Shown: piece after piece, positions 1 through 8,582 of the stretch
Layout: each line of letters starts with the position of its first letter
Position numbering within the stretch: the first letter of the stretch is position 1
The notes under the pieces: generated by a model
What the model was told of the DNA's origin: nothing
Databases searched by the model: none
The model's input: only the letters and a program-made list of their open reading frames with translations
Program-made: the position numbers and the translations under genes
NCBI GenBank assembly: GCA_046349355.1
Contig: JAXMCM010000014.1
Location: 1-64,000 of the forward strand
Source of the DNA: CALKJU01 sp046349355
GTDB taxonomy: Bacteria; Pseudomonadota; Alphaproteobacteria; Geminicoccales; Geminicoccaceae
Direction of reading: 5' to 3'
DNA: 64,000 bases

Positions 1-468
1 GGCCGCCGTATCGCGGACCGTGACGCTGCCGTCGTCGTTGCGGACGATGCTGTAGCCGTCGCGCGCGCCCGAGAAGATGGCGACGTCGCGGCCGCTGCCG
101 CCGCCCAGCCGGTCGTTGCCGGCACCGCCCTGCAGGCTGTCGTCCTGGTCGCCGCCCCACAGCGAATCACGGCCGGCCCCGCCCCACAGCGTGTCGCCGC
201 CTGTGCCGCCCCACAGCGTGTCCGTGCCGGCGCCGCCGTCGAGCCGGTCGCCGTGCGCGTCGCCGCCCAGGGTGTCGTTGCCGTTTCCGCCGAACAGCCG
301 GTCGCGGTCGTCGCCGCCGTAGAGGGTGTCGGCGCCGTTGCCGCCATAGGCGCTGTCCTGGCCGCCGACGGCGAGGACGAGGTCGTTGCCGGCGCCGACC
401 GTGATGGTGTCGATGCCCGCCGTGCCGATCCGGGTGTCGTTGCCCGAGGTGCCGCCGATGACCGCCAT
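1..468 (-). CDS. RTX calcium-binding repeat protein (5' part, runs off window)
   Basis: The reading frame starts at ATG 468 and stays open for 156 codons to the window edge, so only the N-terminal part is visible. Residues about 25-120 are glycine/aspartate nonapeptides of the RTX type (for example GGNGNDTL, GGAGTDTLWGG), which bind calcium and fold as a parallel beta-roll outside the cell. They are followed by a DVAIFSGARDGYSIVRND segment, the start of a module that commonly follows RTX blocks and also occurs in the neighbour at 559-2373. There is no Sec signal peptide, as expected for type I secretion, whose signal would be at the unseen C-terminus. A G-rich ribosome site (GGGGGGA) lies just upstream. 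It follows the other RTX gene by 90 bp on the same strand, so co-transcription is likely. Role beyond secreted calcium-binding protein is unknown. Confidence 0.85.
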   Translation of the reverse strand, partial: MAVIGGTSGNDTRIGTAGIDTITVGAGNDLVLAVGGQDSAYGGNGADTLYGGDDRDRLFGGNGNDTLGGDAHGDRLDGGAGTDTLWGGTGGDTLWGGAGRDSLWGGDQDDSLQGGAGNDRLGGGSGRDVAIFSGARDGYSIVRNDDGSVTVRDTAA

Positions 469-558
469 GGGATCCCCCCGATCGCGCCGTGGTTGCGTCT
501 TCTATCGTTGTCCGAGGAGCCTACGGTCGGGTGACCGGCCGGGCAAGCCGCTCGCGCG

Positions 559-2373
559 TCAGGCGACCCAGCCGAGGTCGGCGGCGTAGGACAGGCCGTG
601 GCCGAGGTAGGGCAGGCCGCCGGGCGTCAGGACGCGGAGGCCGTCACCGTCGAGGTCGCCGAGGGCAGCACCCAATGTACCCGGGGTCGTGTCGAGCGTA
701 TCGCCGAGCGCAAAGGCACCCTCTGTGCCTCCCTGGATACCACCCTGGTTGAGGATGAAACGGCTGTTCGGAGGGCTGGTGTTGGCGTTCACAAACAGAT
801 CCAGATCTTGATCGCCATCGACGTCGCCGACATAGATCGCTTCGACATTCGACGAGACAGTGCCGGGAACGAGCTCGGGGTCGAAGACGAACGTACCTTC
901 CACGCCGGCCTGGGCGCCGCCCTGGTTCACCAGGATCCGGCTGCCGTCGTACGGGACGCCCAGCACCGCATCGAGGTCGCCGTCGCCATCGAGATCGCCC
1001 AGGGCCACCGAGACGACGTTCTGCGCCCCGCCCGGGACGACCCCGGCGACGAATTCCCCCTCGGTCCCTTCCTGGTCGCGGCCCTGATTGATCAGGATGA
1101 GGCTCTCGTAGCCGACCCTTCGGGCAAGCATGGCATCGAGATCGCCGTCGCCATCGAGATCGCCGAGCGCGACGTCCGTGGTGTATCCGGGACTTCCGGC
1201 AACGTCCTCGAGCGTGAAGTCGCCTTCGTCGCCGCCCTGCTGAAAGCCCTGATTGATGACGACCTTGTCGTCGGCTCCGCCGAAGACCCCATCGTTGGCG
1301 AGGAACGCATCGAGGTCGCCGTCGCCGTCAAGATCGCCGATCGCGACGGCGGCGGTGCCCAAGGCCCCTGACAGACGGCTCGCCAGCAGGTCACCCGGTG
1401 CGCCTAGCTGGTCCCCGCCCTGGTTCAGCAGGAGCTGGTTGTCATCGGCATACTGCCCGGCGGTCAGCGCATCGAGGTCGCCGTCGCCATCAAGGTCGCC
1501 GAGCGCCACGTCGAACGCATAGTCATCCGTCGCGCCAGCAAGGTCGACCGCCACGAACGTGCCTTCGCTGCCACCCTGCAGCCCGCCCTGGTTGACGAGC
1601 GTACGAAGCGGCGCCGCCCGGCTGCCGAGCAGGATGTCCAGGTCGCCGTCGCCGTCGAGGTCGCCGAGCGCCACGTCGGCGGCCTCGTTGCCGGCAGCCG
1701 GCGACAGCGGCGTGCCTGAGGCAAAGTCGCCCGCGTTGCCGAGCTGGACGCCGCCTTCGTTGAGGAAGAGCAGGTTGGGACTGTTCCGTACAACGACGGC
1801 GATCACGAGGTCGAGGTCGAGCGACGGGGCGATTTCCACCACCCGGTCGGCAAACCGCAGCCTCTCCACGCCCTCGAGCGTGTCGACGCCGTCCCAGCCG
1901 TCGCGCAGGCGGATGTCGGCGACGGTGACGGTGCCGTCGTCGTTGCGGGTGATCCGGTAGCCGGCGGCATCGCCGCGGAACTGCGCGGTGTCGGTGCCGT
2001 CGCCGCCGTCGATATGGTCGTTGCCGGCATCGCCGCGCAGCAGGTCGTCGCCGTCGCCGCCGGAGAGCCGGTCGCTGCCCTCGTCGCCCCGGACGGTGTC
2101 GTCATCGCTGCCGCCGTCGAGCTGGTCGGCGCCCCGGCCGCCGCGCAACAGGTCGTCGCCATCGCCGGCCTTCAGGATGTCGTCGTGCTCGCCACCCTCC
2201 AGCACGTCGTCGCCGTCGTCGCCGTAGAGTCGGTCGACGCCCGAGCCGCCGCTTACATAGTCGTTGCCGCCGCCGCCCCAGGCCGTGTCGCGGCCGGCGA
2301 GGGCGAAGATGACGTCGCTGGCGTTGCCGCCGGACAGTGTGTCGGCGCCGCGGGTGCCGGAAATGATGGCCAC
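559..2373 (-). CDS. RTX protein with FG-GAP/VCBS-type repeat domain
   Basis: A 604-residue protein starting at GTG 2373, with GGGAGG about 9 nt upstream. Residues 1-130 hold RTX nonapeptides (GGGNDYVSGG, GDDGDDVLEGG). Residues about 130-180 form the common post-RTX module (TAQFRGDAAGYRITRND ... VERLRFADRVVEI). The rest is seven FG-GAP-like repeats built around ALGDLDGDGDLD, a calcium-binding loop found in integrin-type beta-propellers, each followed by an NQGG..G..G.F segment. The sixth and seventh repeats have diverged, and the protein ends in a short hydrophobic tail. No Sec signal is present, so type I secretion is inferred, though no transporter genes lie nearby. A propeller joined to a calcium roll suggests an adhesive or matrix protein. 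The ligand is unknown. Confidence 0.88.
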   Translation of the reverse strand: MAIISGTRGADTLSGGNASDVIFALAGRDTAWGGGGNDYVSGGSGVDRLYGDDGDDVLEGGEHDDILKAGDGDDLLRGGRGADQLDGGSDDDTVRGDEGSDRLSGGDGDDLLRGDAGNDHIDGGDGTDTAQFRGDAAGYRITRNDDGTVTVADIRLRDGWDGVDTLEGVERLRFADRVVEIAPSLDLDLVIAVVVRNSPNLLFLNEGGVQLGNAGDFASGTPLSPAAGNEAADVALGDLDGDGDLDILLGSRAAPLRTLVNQGGLQGGSEGTFVAVDLAGATDDYAFDVALGDLDGDGDLDALTAGQYADDNQLLLNQGGDQLGAPGDLLASRLSGALGTAAVAIGDLDGDGDLDAFLANDGVFGGADDKVVINQGFQQGGDEGDFTLEDVAGSPGYTTDVALGDLDGDGDLDAMLARRVGYESLILINQGRDQEGTEGEFVAGVVPGGAQNVVSVALGDLDGDGDLDAVLGVPYDGSRILVNQGGAQAGVEGTFVFDPELVPGTVSSNVEAIYVGDVDGDQDLDLFVNANTSPPNSRFILNQGGIQGGTEGAFALGDTLDTTPGTLGAALGDLDGDGLRVLTPGGLPYLGHGLSYAADLGWVA

Positions 2374-2536
2374 GGATCAGGCCTCCCTTCGTCGTCGCGG
2401 CGTCTCGCCCGGCCGCGTTCTGATCATGCCGGCGTAGAGGAAAGGGCCCGACGACGCAATCACGAAGCGATATTACTCTTCCGCAGGATCAACCGGGACG
2501 TGCCTTGACGGCAACGGGAGGCGTCCGCATGCTGCC

Positions 2537-3571
2537 ATGGCGCGAAATCGGTTCCGGGGGGCATCCATGGCGCGGGCAGACATCGGCGACGTCGAGTTCG
2601 GGCCGCGCGATCGGCGTGGCGAATGGCGGCCGCCGGCGCCGATCCAGTCGCCGCCGTTCCGCGCCTGGCCGCTGGATGTCCGCGGCTTCCTGAAGTTCCT
2701 GTTCGCCTGGGGCGGCTACCTCTACCCGTGGAACGCCATCTACCTGGCGCTCACGCTGGTCGTCTGGTGGTGGCTGACGCCGTCCCTGGAGACGATGGCG
2801 GTGCTGGCGCCGGGCTGGATCGCGCTGGTCTGGCTGCGCAACGTCGCCATCATGCTGGTCGTCTTCGGCGGGCTGCACCTGTGGCTGCACGGCTGGCGCC
2901 GCCAGGGCATGCGCTACAAGTACAGCGGGCGCTGGCTGAACCGCGCCAACGAGGCCTTCCTGTTCGGCGACCAGGTCAAGGAGAACATGTTCTGGTCGCT
3001 GACCAGCGGCGCCTTCTTCTGGACCGCCTGGGAGGTGGTGACCCTATGGGGCCTCGCCAGCGGCTGGCTGCCCTGGGCCGACTGGGTGACCAGCCCGGTC
3101 TGGTGCACCGTGCTGATCCTGCTGGTCCCGGTGATCCGCGAGATCCACTTCTACCTCGTCCACCGGCTGATCCACTTCCCCGGCCTCTACCGCTGGACGC
3201 ACGCGTTGCACCACAAGAACATCAACATCGGCCCGTGGTCCGGCCTGTCGATGACGCCGATGGAGCACTTTCTCTACTTCTCGGGCGTGCTGGTCTACTG
3301 GCTGGTCCCGGCGCATCCGCTGCACGGCATGTACCACCTGCTGCACGCCGGCCTGGCGCCGGCACCGGGCCATGCCGGCTTCGACGAGTTCCTGGTGAAC
3401 GGCGGCAAGGCCCTGCCCAATCACAACTACTTCCACTACCTGCACCACAAGCATTTCGACGTGAACTTCGGCGGCGACGGGTCGATCCCGTTGGACAAGT
3501 GGTTCGGCAGCCTGCACGACGGCACGCCGGAGGCGGACGAGGGCATGCGGCACCGGCGGAAGGTGCGGTAG
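2537..3571 (+). CDS. Membrane fatty acid hydroxylase / sterol desaturase family protein
   Basis: A membrane di-iron oxygenase of the fatty acid hydroxylase superfamily (up to 344 residues). Hydrophobic segments fill the region from about residue 60 to 210. The three histidine clusters that bind the two irons are visible: HRLIH, then HALHH, then HNYFHYLHHKHF near the C-terminus. Family members use O2 to hydroxylate or desaturate lipid, sterol or carotenoid substrates at the membrane; the substrate cannot be told here. Two ATG starts compete: 2537, whose GGGAGG is rather far (15 nt), and 2567, which has a G-run 5 nt upstream and gives 334 residues. It stands alone on the plus strand between minus-strand RTX genes and the mazEF relic. 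Confidence 0.85.
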   Translation: MARNRFRGASMARADIGDVEFGPRDRRGEWRPPAPIQSPPFRAWPLDVRGFLKFLFAWGGYLYPWNAIYLALTLVVWWWLTPSLETMAVLAPGWIALVWLRNVAIMLVVFGGLHLWLHGWRRQGMRYKYSGRWLNRANEAFLFGDQVKENMFWSLTSGAFFWTAWEVVTLWGLASGWLPWADWVTSPVWCTVLILLVPVIREIHFYLVHRLIHFPGLYRWTHALHHKNINIGPWSGLSMTPMEHFLYFSGVLVYWLVPAHPLHGMYHLLHAGLAPAPGHAGFDEFLVNGGKALPNHNYFHYLHHKHFDVNFGGDGSIPLDKWFGSLHDGTPEADEGMRHRRKVR

Positions 3572-3599
3572 GTCAGGGGGCGAAGAGGCGCCCGGCTCG

Positions 3600-3780
3600 A
3601 ATTTTTCCGGGCGACGTTGCCGTCCTTGCCATCGAAGCGTAGTGGGACGCTATCCGGACACAGCCGGCGCTTGCCTGTCAGCGGGGCGATGACGATCGCG
3701 GGCCGGGTCCAGCGGATCTCCGTGCCGGCCGTCGGTCCTTGAGAGCGCCTTCAGAGACCAGGCCGCACCGGGCGCCTCAC
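3600..3780 (-). pseudogene. MazF/PemK-like toxin relic
   Basis: No intact gene lies between 3572 and 4014, but the minus strand here still reads like a MazF/PemK endoribonuclease. A GTG at 3780 overlaps the stop of the upstream antitoxin remnant by GTGA. In the same frame a TGA stop occurs at 3753-3751, and the frame then reads PTAGTEIRWTRPAIVIAPLT and VPLRFDGKDGNVA. Family members carry GTEIRKTRPAVIV, then about 20-25 residues, then APLT...VPLRFDGKDG, so the middle appears deleted at a repeated VIVAP-like point. The expected N-terminal RRGDIW.. is scrambled, and the C-terminal LDQIRTVDK block is missing. Together these mark a dead toxin gene. The assignment rests on remembered family motifs. 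Confidence 0.55.
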
Positions 3781-3986
3781 CAGGTCCACTCCTCCTCGTC
3801 GAAGCGACTGGAGAGGGGCGCGACGCGGCCCTTACCGGCAACCGGAGCCGCCCGGAACTGCTGCTCCCAGCCCGCGCGCGGCGATCTGGCGATACGAGGA
3901 TCGAGGCATTCCTCGAAAGGCCGATCAGTCGGCACATCGGACCGAGTAGGACACCGAGGAGCGCTGGGCATCGAAGGCTTCGTCAT
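3777..3986 (-). pseudogene. MazE/AbrB-type antitoxin C-terminal remnant
   Basis: From an ATG at 3986 the frame gives 69 residues ending PRAGWEQQFRAAPVAG ... RFDEEEWTW. The pattern PR.GW...F, then FDE.EW.W at the very end, is the usual toxin-binding tail of MazE/SpoVT-AbrB antitoxins. The N-terminal DNA-binding barrel that should precede it is absent: upstream in this frame the sequence runs into the ABC ATPase gene read out of frame. Its TGA stop overlaps the GTG of the toxin relic, the classical antitoxin-then-toxin arrangement. It may be a truncated remnant or, less likely, a short expressed peptide. Confidence 0.5.
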
Positions 3987-4014
3987 CAGTGGCGCTCCGC
4001 CCGCCGCCAGCCCC

Positions 4015-4953
4015 TCAATGCCGCCGCTGCCGCTCGATCTCCGCGAACTTCGCGTCGTCCTTGACCTCCTGGTGCAGGGCCGCCGCCATCGCCGCCTCGG
4101 CGGCGGCGCCGGCTTCCAGCGCACTCTGGCGGCCGCCGGCCTTGGCGGCGTCGGCGCGGGCGAACTCGTCGAGCTCGGCACCCAGCTGGTCGAGCTCCTT
4201 GCCGCCGGCCATCATCGACAGCAGCTCCTCGCGGGTGATCTCGCCCTTGGCGAAGGTGCCCAGCGTCTTGCCGCGGTTGAGCACGGTGAACTTGTCGCCG
4301 ACGGCCCAGGCGTGGTGGACGTTGTGGCTGATGAAGATCACGCCGAGGTTCTTGGCGCGGGCCTGGGCGACGTAGCGCAGCACCACCGAGGCCTGCTTGA
4401 CGCCCAGGGCCGAGGTCGGCTCGTCGAGGATCAGGACCTTCGCACCGAAGTAGACGGCGCGGGCGATGGCGACGCACTGGCGCTCGCCGCCCGACAGGGT
4501 GCCGACGGCCTGGCTGGGGTCGCGGACGTCGATGCCGATCTTCTGCATCTCCTCGCGCGCGATGCGGTTGGCGGTGGCGATGTCGAAGCGGCGGAACGGG
4601 CCGCTGCCCCGGGTCGGCTCGCGGCCCATGAAGAAGTTGCGGGTGATGCTCATGAGCGGGATCATCGCCAGGTCCTGGAAGACCGTGGCGATGCCGCGAT
4701 CGAGCGCGTCGCGCGGGCTGGCGAAGGTGATCGGCTGGCCCTCGAGCAGGATCTGCCCGGTGCTCGGCGCGTGCACGCCGGACAGCGTCTTGATCAGGGT
4801 CGACTTGCCGGCGCCGTTGTCGCCGAGCAGGCAGTGCACCTCGCCCGGATAGACCGCCATCGAGACGCCCGACAGGGCGACGACCGAGCCGAACTGCTTG
4901 CTGATGTTCTGGACGTCGATCAGCGGCTGGCGGGAGGGAGCGGCGGTCGCCAT
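4015..4953 (-). CDS. Sugar ABC transporter ATP-binding protein (single-domain, CUT2/FrcA-like)
   Basis: A cytoplasmic ATPase of 312 residues that powers the permease encoded just upstream. Walker A is GDNGAGKST at residues 44-52, the signature LSGGERQ at 153-159, Walker B VLILDEPT at 173-180, and the switch histidine is in ISHNVHHAW. Most CUT2 sugar importers have a double ATPase of about 500 residues. This one has a single nucleotide-binding domain, like fructose FrcA proteins, plus an Ala/Glu-rich tail of about 60 residues from position 250 on that looks helical. ATG 4953 overlaps the permease stop (TGATG), so translation is coupled. The substrate is a sugar or polyol by family; the exact one is not visible. 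Confidence 0.93.
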   Translation of the reverse strand: MATAAPSRQPLIDVQNISKQFGSVVALSGVSMAVYPGEVHCLLGDNGAGKSTLIKTLSGVHAPSTGQILLEGQPITFASPRDALDRGIATVFQDLAMIPLMSITRNFFMGREPTRGSGPFRRFDIATANRIAREEMQKIGIDVRDPSQAVGTLSGGERQCVAIARAVYFGAKVLILDEPTSALGVKQASVVLRYVAQARAKNLGVIFISHNVHHAWAVGDKFTVLNRGKTLGTFAKGEITREELLSMMAGGKELDQLGAELDEFARADAAKAGGRQSALEAGAAAEAAMAAALHQEVKDDAKFAEIERQRRH

Positions 4954-6068
4954 CAGCGGGCCTCCGTCATGCGCTTGCGGATGTAGTTGTTGAACAGCAC
5001 GGCGATCAGCACCATCACGCCGACGAACACCTTGAACCAGTCGGTGTCGACGCCGGTGTAGAAGATGCCCATCTGCACCGTGCCGAAGATCAGCGCACCG
5101 AAGGCCGGGCCGATCGCCGAGCCGTAGCCGCCGGTCAGGAGCGTGCCGCCGATGACCACGGCGATGATCGCCTCGAACTCCTTGAGCAGGCCGCGCTGGG
5201 TGTCGGCCGAGCCGAACTTCAGCACCTGGATGGCGGCGAACAGGGCGGCGGCGCAGGCGGTGCCGATGAACAGGATGATCTTCACCTTGTCGACCGGCAC
5301 GCCGACGTTGCGGGCGGCGTTCTTGTCGCCGCCGCAGGCGAAGATCCAGTTGCCGAAGCGGGTGCGCAGCAGGACCCAGGTGGCGACCGCGGTCAGGCCC
5401 AGCCACCACAGGATCGACACCGGCAGGCCCGACACGGACGGGTCGCCGGTGGGCAGCTTCTCGAGCAGGCCGACATCGGCGAGCCAGCGGAAGAAGCCGG
5501 GGAAGGCGTCGCTGCCGAACAGCGGGGCCAGCCAGTCGCCCTCGCTGAAGGCCTTGATGCCGGGGATCTGGGTGCGGCCGGTGATGGCGCGGGTCAGGCC
5601 GATGGTCAGGCCGCGCAGCACGAACAGGCCGGCGAGGGTGACGATGAACGACGGCAGGCCGGTCTTGACGGTGATGTAGCCGTTGAGCCAGCCGACGGCG
5701 ATGGCCACGGCGAAGGCGAACAGCACGGCGACCCACACCGGCCAGCCCCACATCGTCACCGGGATGGCGATGGCCACACCGGCGAAGCCGATCATCGAGC
5801 CGACCGAGAGGTCGAACTCGCCGGCGATCATCAGCAGCGAGGCGAACGCGGCGAGGATGCCCAGCTGGGCCGAGACCTCGAGGAAGGTGATGATGCCCTT
5901 GGGGCTGAACATGCCGGAGGTGCCGGCGACGAGCCCGAAGAAGATGAAGACGAGCAGGGTGCCGGCGACGGCGCCGAGCTCCGGCCGGCTGAGCAGCGAG
6001 GTGAGGAGCGAGGCTTCCTTCAGCCGCTCGTCGCGGCGCGAGGCGGGTTCGGTGGTCGCGGACGCCAT
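4953..6068 (-). CDS. Sugar ABC transporter permease (BPD_transp_2 family)
   Basis: An integral inner-membrane permease of 371 residues with about ten hydrophobic segments. It carries the family hallmarks GEFDLSVGSMIGFAGV (near residue 90) and IGGTLLTGGYGSAIGPAFGA (near 300), which belong to the permeases of ribose/fructose-type importers. A loop at about residues 170-215 is longer than in RbsC and contains the GDWLAPLFGSDAFPGF region. It sits between the binding protein and the ATPase genes, with a 75-bp gap upstream and a TGATG overlap downstream, so the three form one operon. The same chain probably forms a homodimeric channel. Confidence 0.93.
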   Translation of the reverse strand: MASATTEPASRRDERLKEASLLTSLLSRPELGAVAGTLLVFIFFGLVAGTSGMFSPKGIITFLEVSAQLGILAAFASLLMIAGEFDLSVGSMIGFAGVAIAIPVTMWGWPVWVAVLFAFAVAIAVGWLNGYITVKTGLPSFIVTLAGLFVLRGLTIGLTRAITGRTQIPGIKAFSEGDWLAPLFGSDAFPGFFRWLADVGLLEKLPTGDPSVSGLPVSILWWLGLTAVATWVLLRTRFGNWIFACGGDKNAARNVGVPVDKVKIILFIGTACAAALFAAIQVLKFGSADTQRGLLKEFEAIIAVVIGGTLLTGGYGSAIGPAFGALIFGTVQMGIFYTGVDTDWFKVFVGVMVLIAVLFNNYIRKRMTEAR

Positions 6069-6143
6069 GGGTGCACCCTGGGAGCGGAGGCGGGGGAACG
6101 AGGGGGCGGACCGGCTGCCCGGCCCGCCCCGGAACGGCAGGGG

Positions 6144-7082
6144 CTAGCGGTAGCCCTGCTTGCTCCACTCGATCACGTTGGCGGCGTTGTCCTTGGTCAC
6201 CATGCCGGGGCCGGTGAGGACGTTGGCACCCGGCATCAGGCCGAACTTCTTGTACAGCCGGAGCAGGGTGACCGGCAGGTAGCCCTGCAGGTACTGCTGC
6301 TGGTCGATGGCGAACTCCATCTTGCCGTCGCGCACCGACTGCAGGATGCCCTCGCTGAGGTCGAAGGTGGCGAGCTTGACCTTGCCGACCAGGCCCAGGC
6401 CCTCGACCGCCTCGACCGCCGGCATGGCCGGATCGGAGCCGAGGATGAAGATCGCCTCGGTGTCGGGGTTCTTGGTGAGGAAGGCGGTGACCGCGTTCTT
6501 CACCTCGGTGGGATCGATCGAGGTGGCGATGATCTGCGGCTTGGCGCCGAGGCCCTTCTCGAAGCCCTCGCAACGCAGGTCGAGGGCGACGTTGCCGACT
6601 TCCTGGTTGAGGCAGGCGGCCTTGGTGACGCCCAGCGCCTTCATCCGCTCGCCGCCGCCCATGCCGGCCTCGAACTCGGTCTGGCCGACGTGGACCATGA
6701 CGCCCAGGCTCTTGGCGACGTCGCTGCCGGAGTTCAGCGAGACCACCGGGATGCCGGCGGCGACGGCGGCCTTGATCGACGGGCCGAGCGCGTCGGGATC
6801 CGGGATCGAGACGGCGAGGCCGTCCGGCTTGCTGGCGACGGCGGCGTCGATCAGCTGCGCCATCGCGACCATGTCGTAGGTCTCGGGCGAGCGGTACTCG
6901 ACGACGGTGTCGGCGTAGTCGGCGTCGGCGTCGTCGGCGCCCTTCTTGGCGACCGACCAGAAGCCGGACGCGGCCTGGCCGTGGGTGACCATGACGATGC
7001 GGATGTCTTCGGCCTTGGCGGCGGCGGCCGCCATGACCACGCCCAGCGCCGCGGCGCCAAGCAGGGATGCAAACTTGCGCAT
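6144..7082 (-). CDS. Sugar ABC transporter periplasmic substrate-binding protein
   Basis: A periplasmic binding protein of 312 residues, first gene of the operon. A Sec signal peptide is clear (MRKFASLLGAAALGVVMAAA, cut near AKA-ED). The mature part has the two-lobed RbsB/LacI-like pattern: VTHGQAASGFWSVAKKGADD early, PDGLAVSIPDPDALG, then GIPVVSLNSGSD, AIFILGSDPAM and the hinge IDQQQYLQGYLPV late. It captures a sugar or polyol and delivers it to the permease. The 200 bp upstream separate it from the divergent HD-domain gene; a TTGAAC hexamer at 7155-7150 on this strand could be part of its promoter. GGGAGGG lies 11 nt before ATG 7082. Confidence 0.93.
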   Translation of the reverse strand: MRKFASLLGAAALGVVMAAAAAKAEDIRIVMVTHGQAASGFWSVAKKGADDADADYADTVVEYRSPETYDMVAMAQLIDAAVASKPDGLAVSIPDPDALGPSIKAAVAAGIPVVSLNSGSDVAKSLGVMVHVGQTEFEAGMGGGERMKALGVTKAACLNQEVGNVALDLRCEGFEKGLGAKPQIIATSIDPTEVKNAVTAFLTKNPDTEAIFILGSDPAMPAVEAVEGLGLVGKVKLATFDLSEGILQSVRDGKMEFAIDQQQYLQGYLPVTLLRLYKKFGLMPGANVLTGPGMVTKDNAANVIEWSKQGYR

Positions 7083-7283
7083 GTAGGGGATGCCCTCCCG
7101 GAAGGTGTCTTCTCTGGACGCGGCGGAGCCTATTGCATGCCAGCCGTGCGTTCAATGCAGCGACGGTGATGGAGAGCTTGCGGCCGGCCGGCGGCGGCAC
7201 CGGCAGCGCTCACGGACGTTGACGGGACGGCGGGGGTGGGCCGTGATGCAGGACGGGGCTGCACCCCGGAACGGAGAGTCGAG

Positions 7284-8171
7284 GTGAACATCGCGGGCAT
7301 CCTGGCCGATTCCCTGGGCGAGCGGCTGACCGCCAACTACCGCTACGTGTTCGGGCAGCAGTCGCCCGAGTACGCCGACCTGATGCGGACCATGGCGCGC
7401 GTCGTCATCGAGCGGATGGCGAACAGCGACGCGCTCTACCACGACGCCGACCACACCATCCTCGTCACCATGGTCGGCCAGTCGATCCTGCGCGGCCGCA
7501 TCCTCGCCGAGCACGTCACCGCCGAGGACTGGATGCACTACACGGTGGCCTGCCTGGTCCACGACATCGGCTACCTGCGCGGCATCTGCGCCGGCGACGG
7601 CGACGGGCGGTTCGTCGTCAGCGGCAGCGGCGACACCATCCTGCTGCCGCGCGGCGCCTCGGACGCGGCGCTCGGGCCCTACCATGTCGAGCGCGGCAAG
7701 ATCTTCGTGCGCGAGCGGCTGAAGGCGATCGCCCAGATCGACCGCGAGCGCATCGCCCGCGGCATCGAGCTGACCCGCTTCCCGGTGCCGGACGACGGCG
7801 ACCATGCCGACACCGCCGGCGAGGCCGGGCTGGTCCGCGCCGCCGACCTGATCGGGCAGCTGGGCGATCCCTACTATCCCTGCAAGCTCAACGCCCTGTT
7901 CTGCGAGCTGAGCGAGATCGGCGTGGCGCAGAAGCTGGGCTACGACAATCCGGCCGACGTCGCCGACGCCTACCCGACCTTCTTCTGGAACTCGGTCGCC
8001 CCCTACATCCAGGACGCCGTCCGCCACCTCGACCAGACCGAGGAGGGCAAGAAGTGGCTGGCGCACCTCTACAGCCACGTCTTCGTCGAGGAGCACGAGC
8101 GGCAGCGCCACGGGCCGCAGCGGGCGCACAACGCCCAGGGCGACGGCGGCGGCCCGGCGCGGACATGCTGA
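7284..8171 (+). CDS. HD-domain metal-dependent phosphohydrolase
   Basis: A 295-residue cytoplasmic protein starting at GTG 7284, chosen because GGAGA lies 6 nt upstream. The metal-binding set of the HD superfamily is visible: H57 in DADHTILV and the H93-D94 pair in CLVHDIGYLRG, with further conserved polar residues in the helix bundle (for example D at DLIGQLGDP). Such enzymes hydrolyse nucleotides or cyclic nucleotides; the substrate is not evident. Its last codons overlap the start of the GFA gene (ATG 8165), so the two are coupled. It diverges from the sugar ABC operon. The C-terminal 20 residues are Gly/Arg-rich and probably disordered. Confidence 0.85.
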   Translation: MNIAGILADSLGERLTANYRYVFGQQSPEYADLMRTMARVVIERMANSDALYHDADHTILVTMVGQSILRGRILAEHVTAEDWMHYTVACLVHDIGYLRGICAGDGDGRFVVSGSGDTILLPRGASDAALGPYHVERGKIFVRERLKAIAQIDRERIARGIELTRFPVPDDGDHADTAGEAGLVRAADLIGQLGDPYYPCKLNALFCELSEIGVAQKLGYDNPADVADAYPTFFWNSVAPYIQDAVRHLDQTEEGKKWLAHLYSHVFVEEHERQRHGPQRAHNAQGDGGGPARTC

Positions 8172-8566
8172 CCGGCGGCTGCCAGTGCGGCGCGGCGCGC
8201 TACGCGGTCGCGGCGGCACCGGTGGCGATCTACGTCTGCCACTGCCGGGAATGCCGCAGGCAGTCGGCCTCGGCGTTCGGCATCTCGGTCTCGGTGCCCA
8301 AGGAGGCGTTCCGGCTCGAGCGGGGCGAGGTGCGGATCTGGTCGCGGCGCACCGACAGCGGGCGGACGCTGGACTGCCGGTTCTGCCCGGCCTGCGGCAC
8401 CCGGCTGTGGCACGAGGGACCGGGGTGGGACGTGCTGAGCGTCAAGGGCGGAACGCTGGACGAGCCGGTCGACCTGCGCGGGGCGATCCACATCTGGACG
8501 TCGCGCAGGCTCGCGGGGGTGGCGATCCCGGCGGATGCCGAGCAGTGGCCGGAGGAGCCGGCGTAG
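8165..8566 (+). CDS. GFA family (CENP-V/GFA) zinc protein
   Basis: A 133-residue protein with the zinc-binding cysteine pattern of the glutathione-dependent formaldehyde-activating family: CQCGAARY at the N-terminus, CHCRECRRQSASAFG at about 25-40, and CRFCPACGTRLW at about 70-82. Despite the family name, most small GFA proteins are thiol-binding proteins of unproven activity. The gene overlaps the HD phosphohydrolase by 7 nt and is followed after 16 bp by a hydratase-like gene, suggesting one transcript. No membrane segment or signal peptide is seen. Confidence 0.9.
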   Translation: MLTGGCQCGAARYAVAAAPVAIYVCHCRECRRQSASAFGISVSVPKEAFRLERGEVRIWSRRTDSGRTLDCRFCPACGTRLWHEGPGWDVLSVKGGTLDEPVDLRGAIHIWTSRRLAGVAIPADAEQWPEEPA

Positions 8567-8582
8567 GAGCGGGGAGATCGCC

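Noticed and set aside
598..1371. A 257-codon plus-strand frame inside the RTX/FG-GAP gene
   Set aside because: It mirrors the repeated LGDLDGDGDLD coding units in reverse (repeated VEVAVAIEIAE); it is a shadow of the repeats.
3650..3937. A 95-codon minus-strand frame in the gap after the sterol desaturase
   Set aside because: It is the out-of-frame reading of the mazF relic; the meaningful residues are in another frame.
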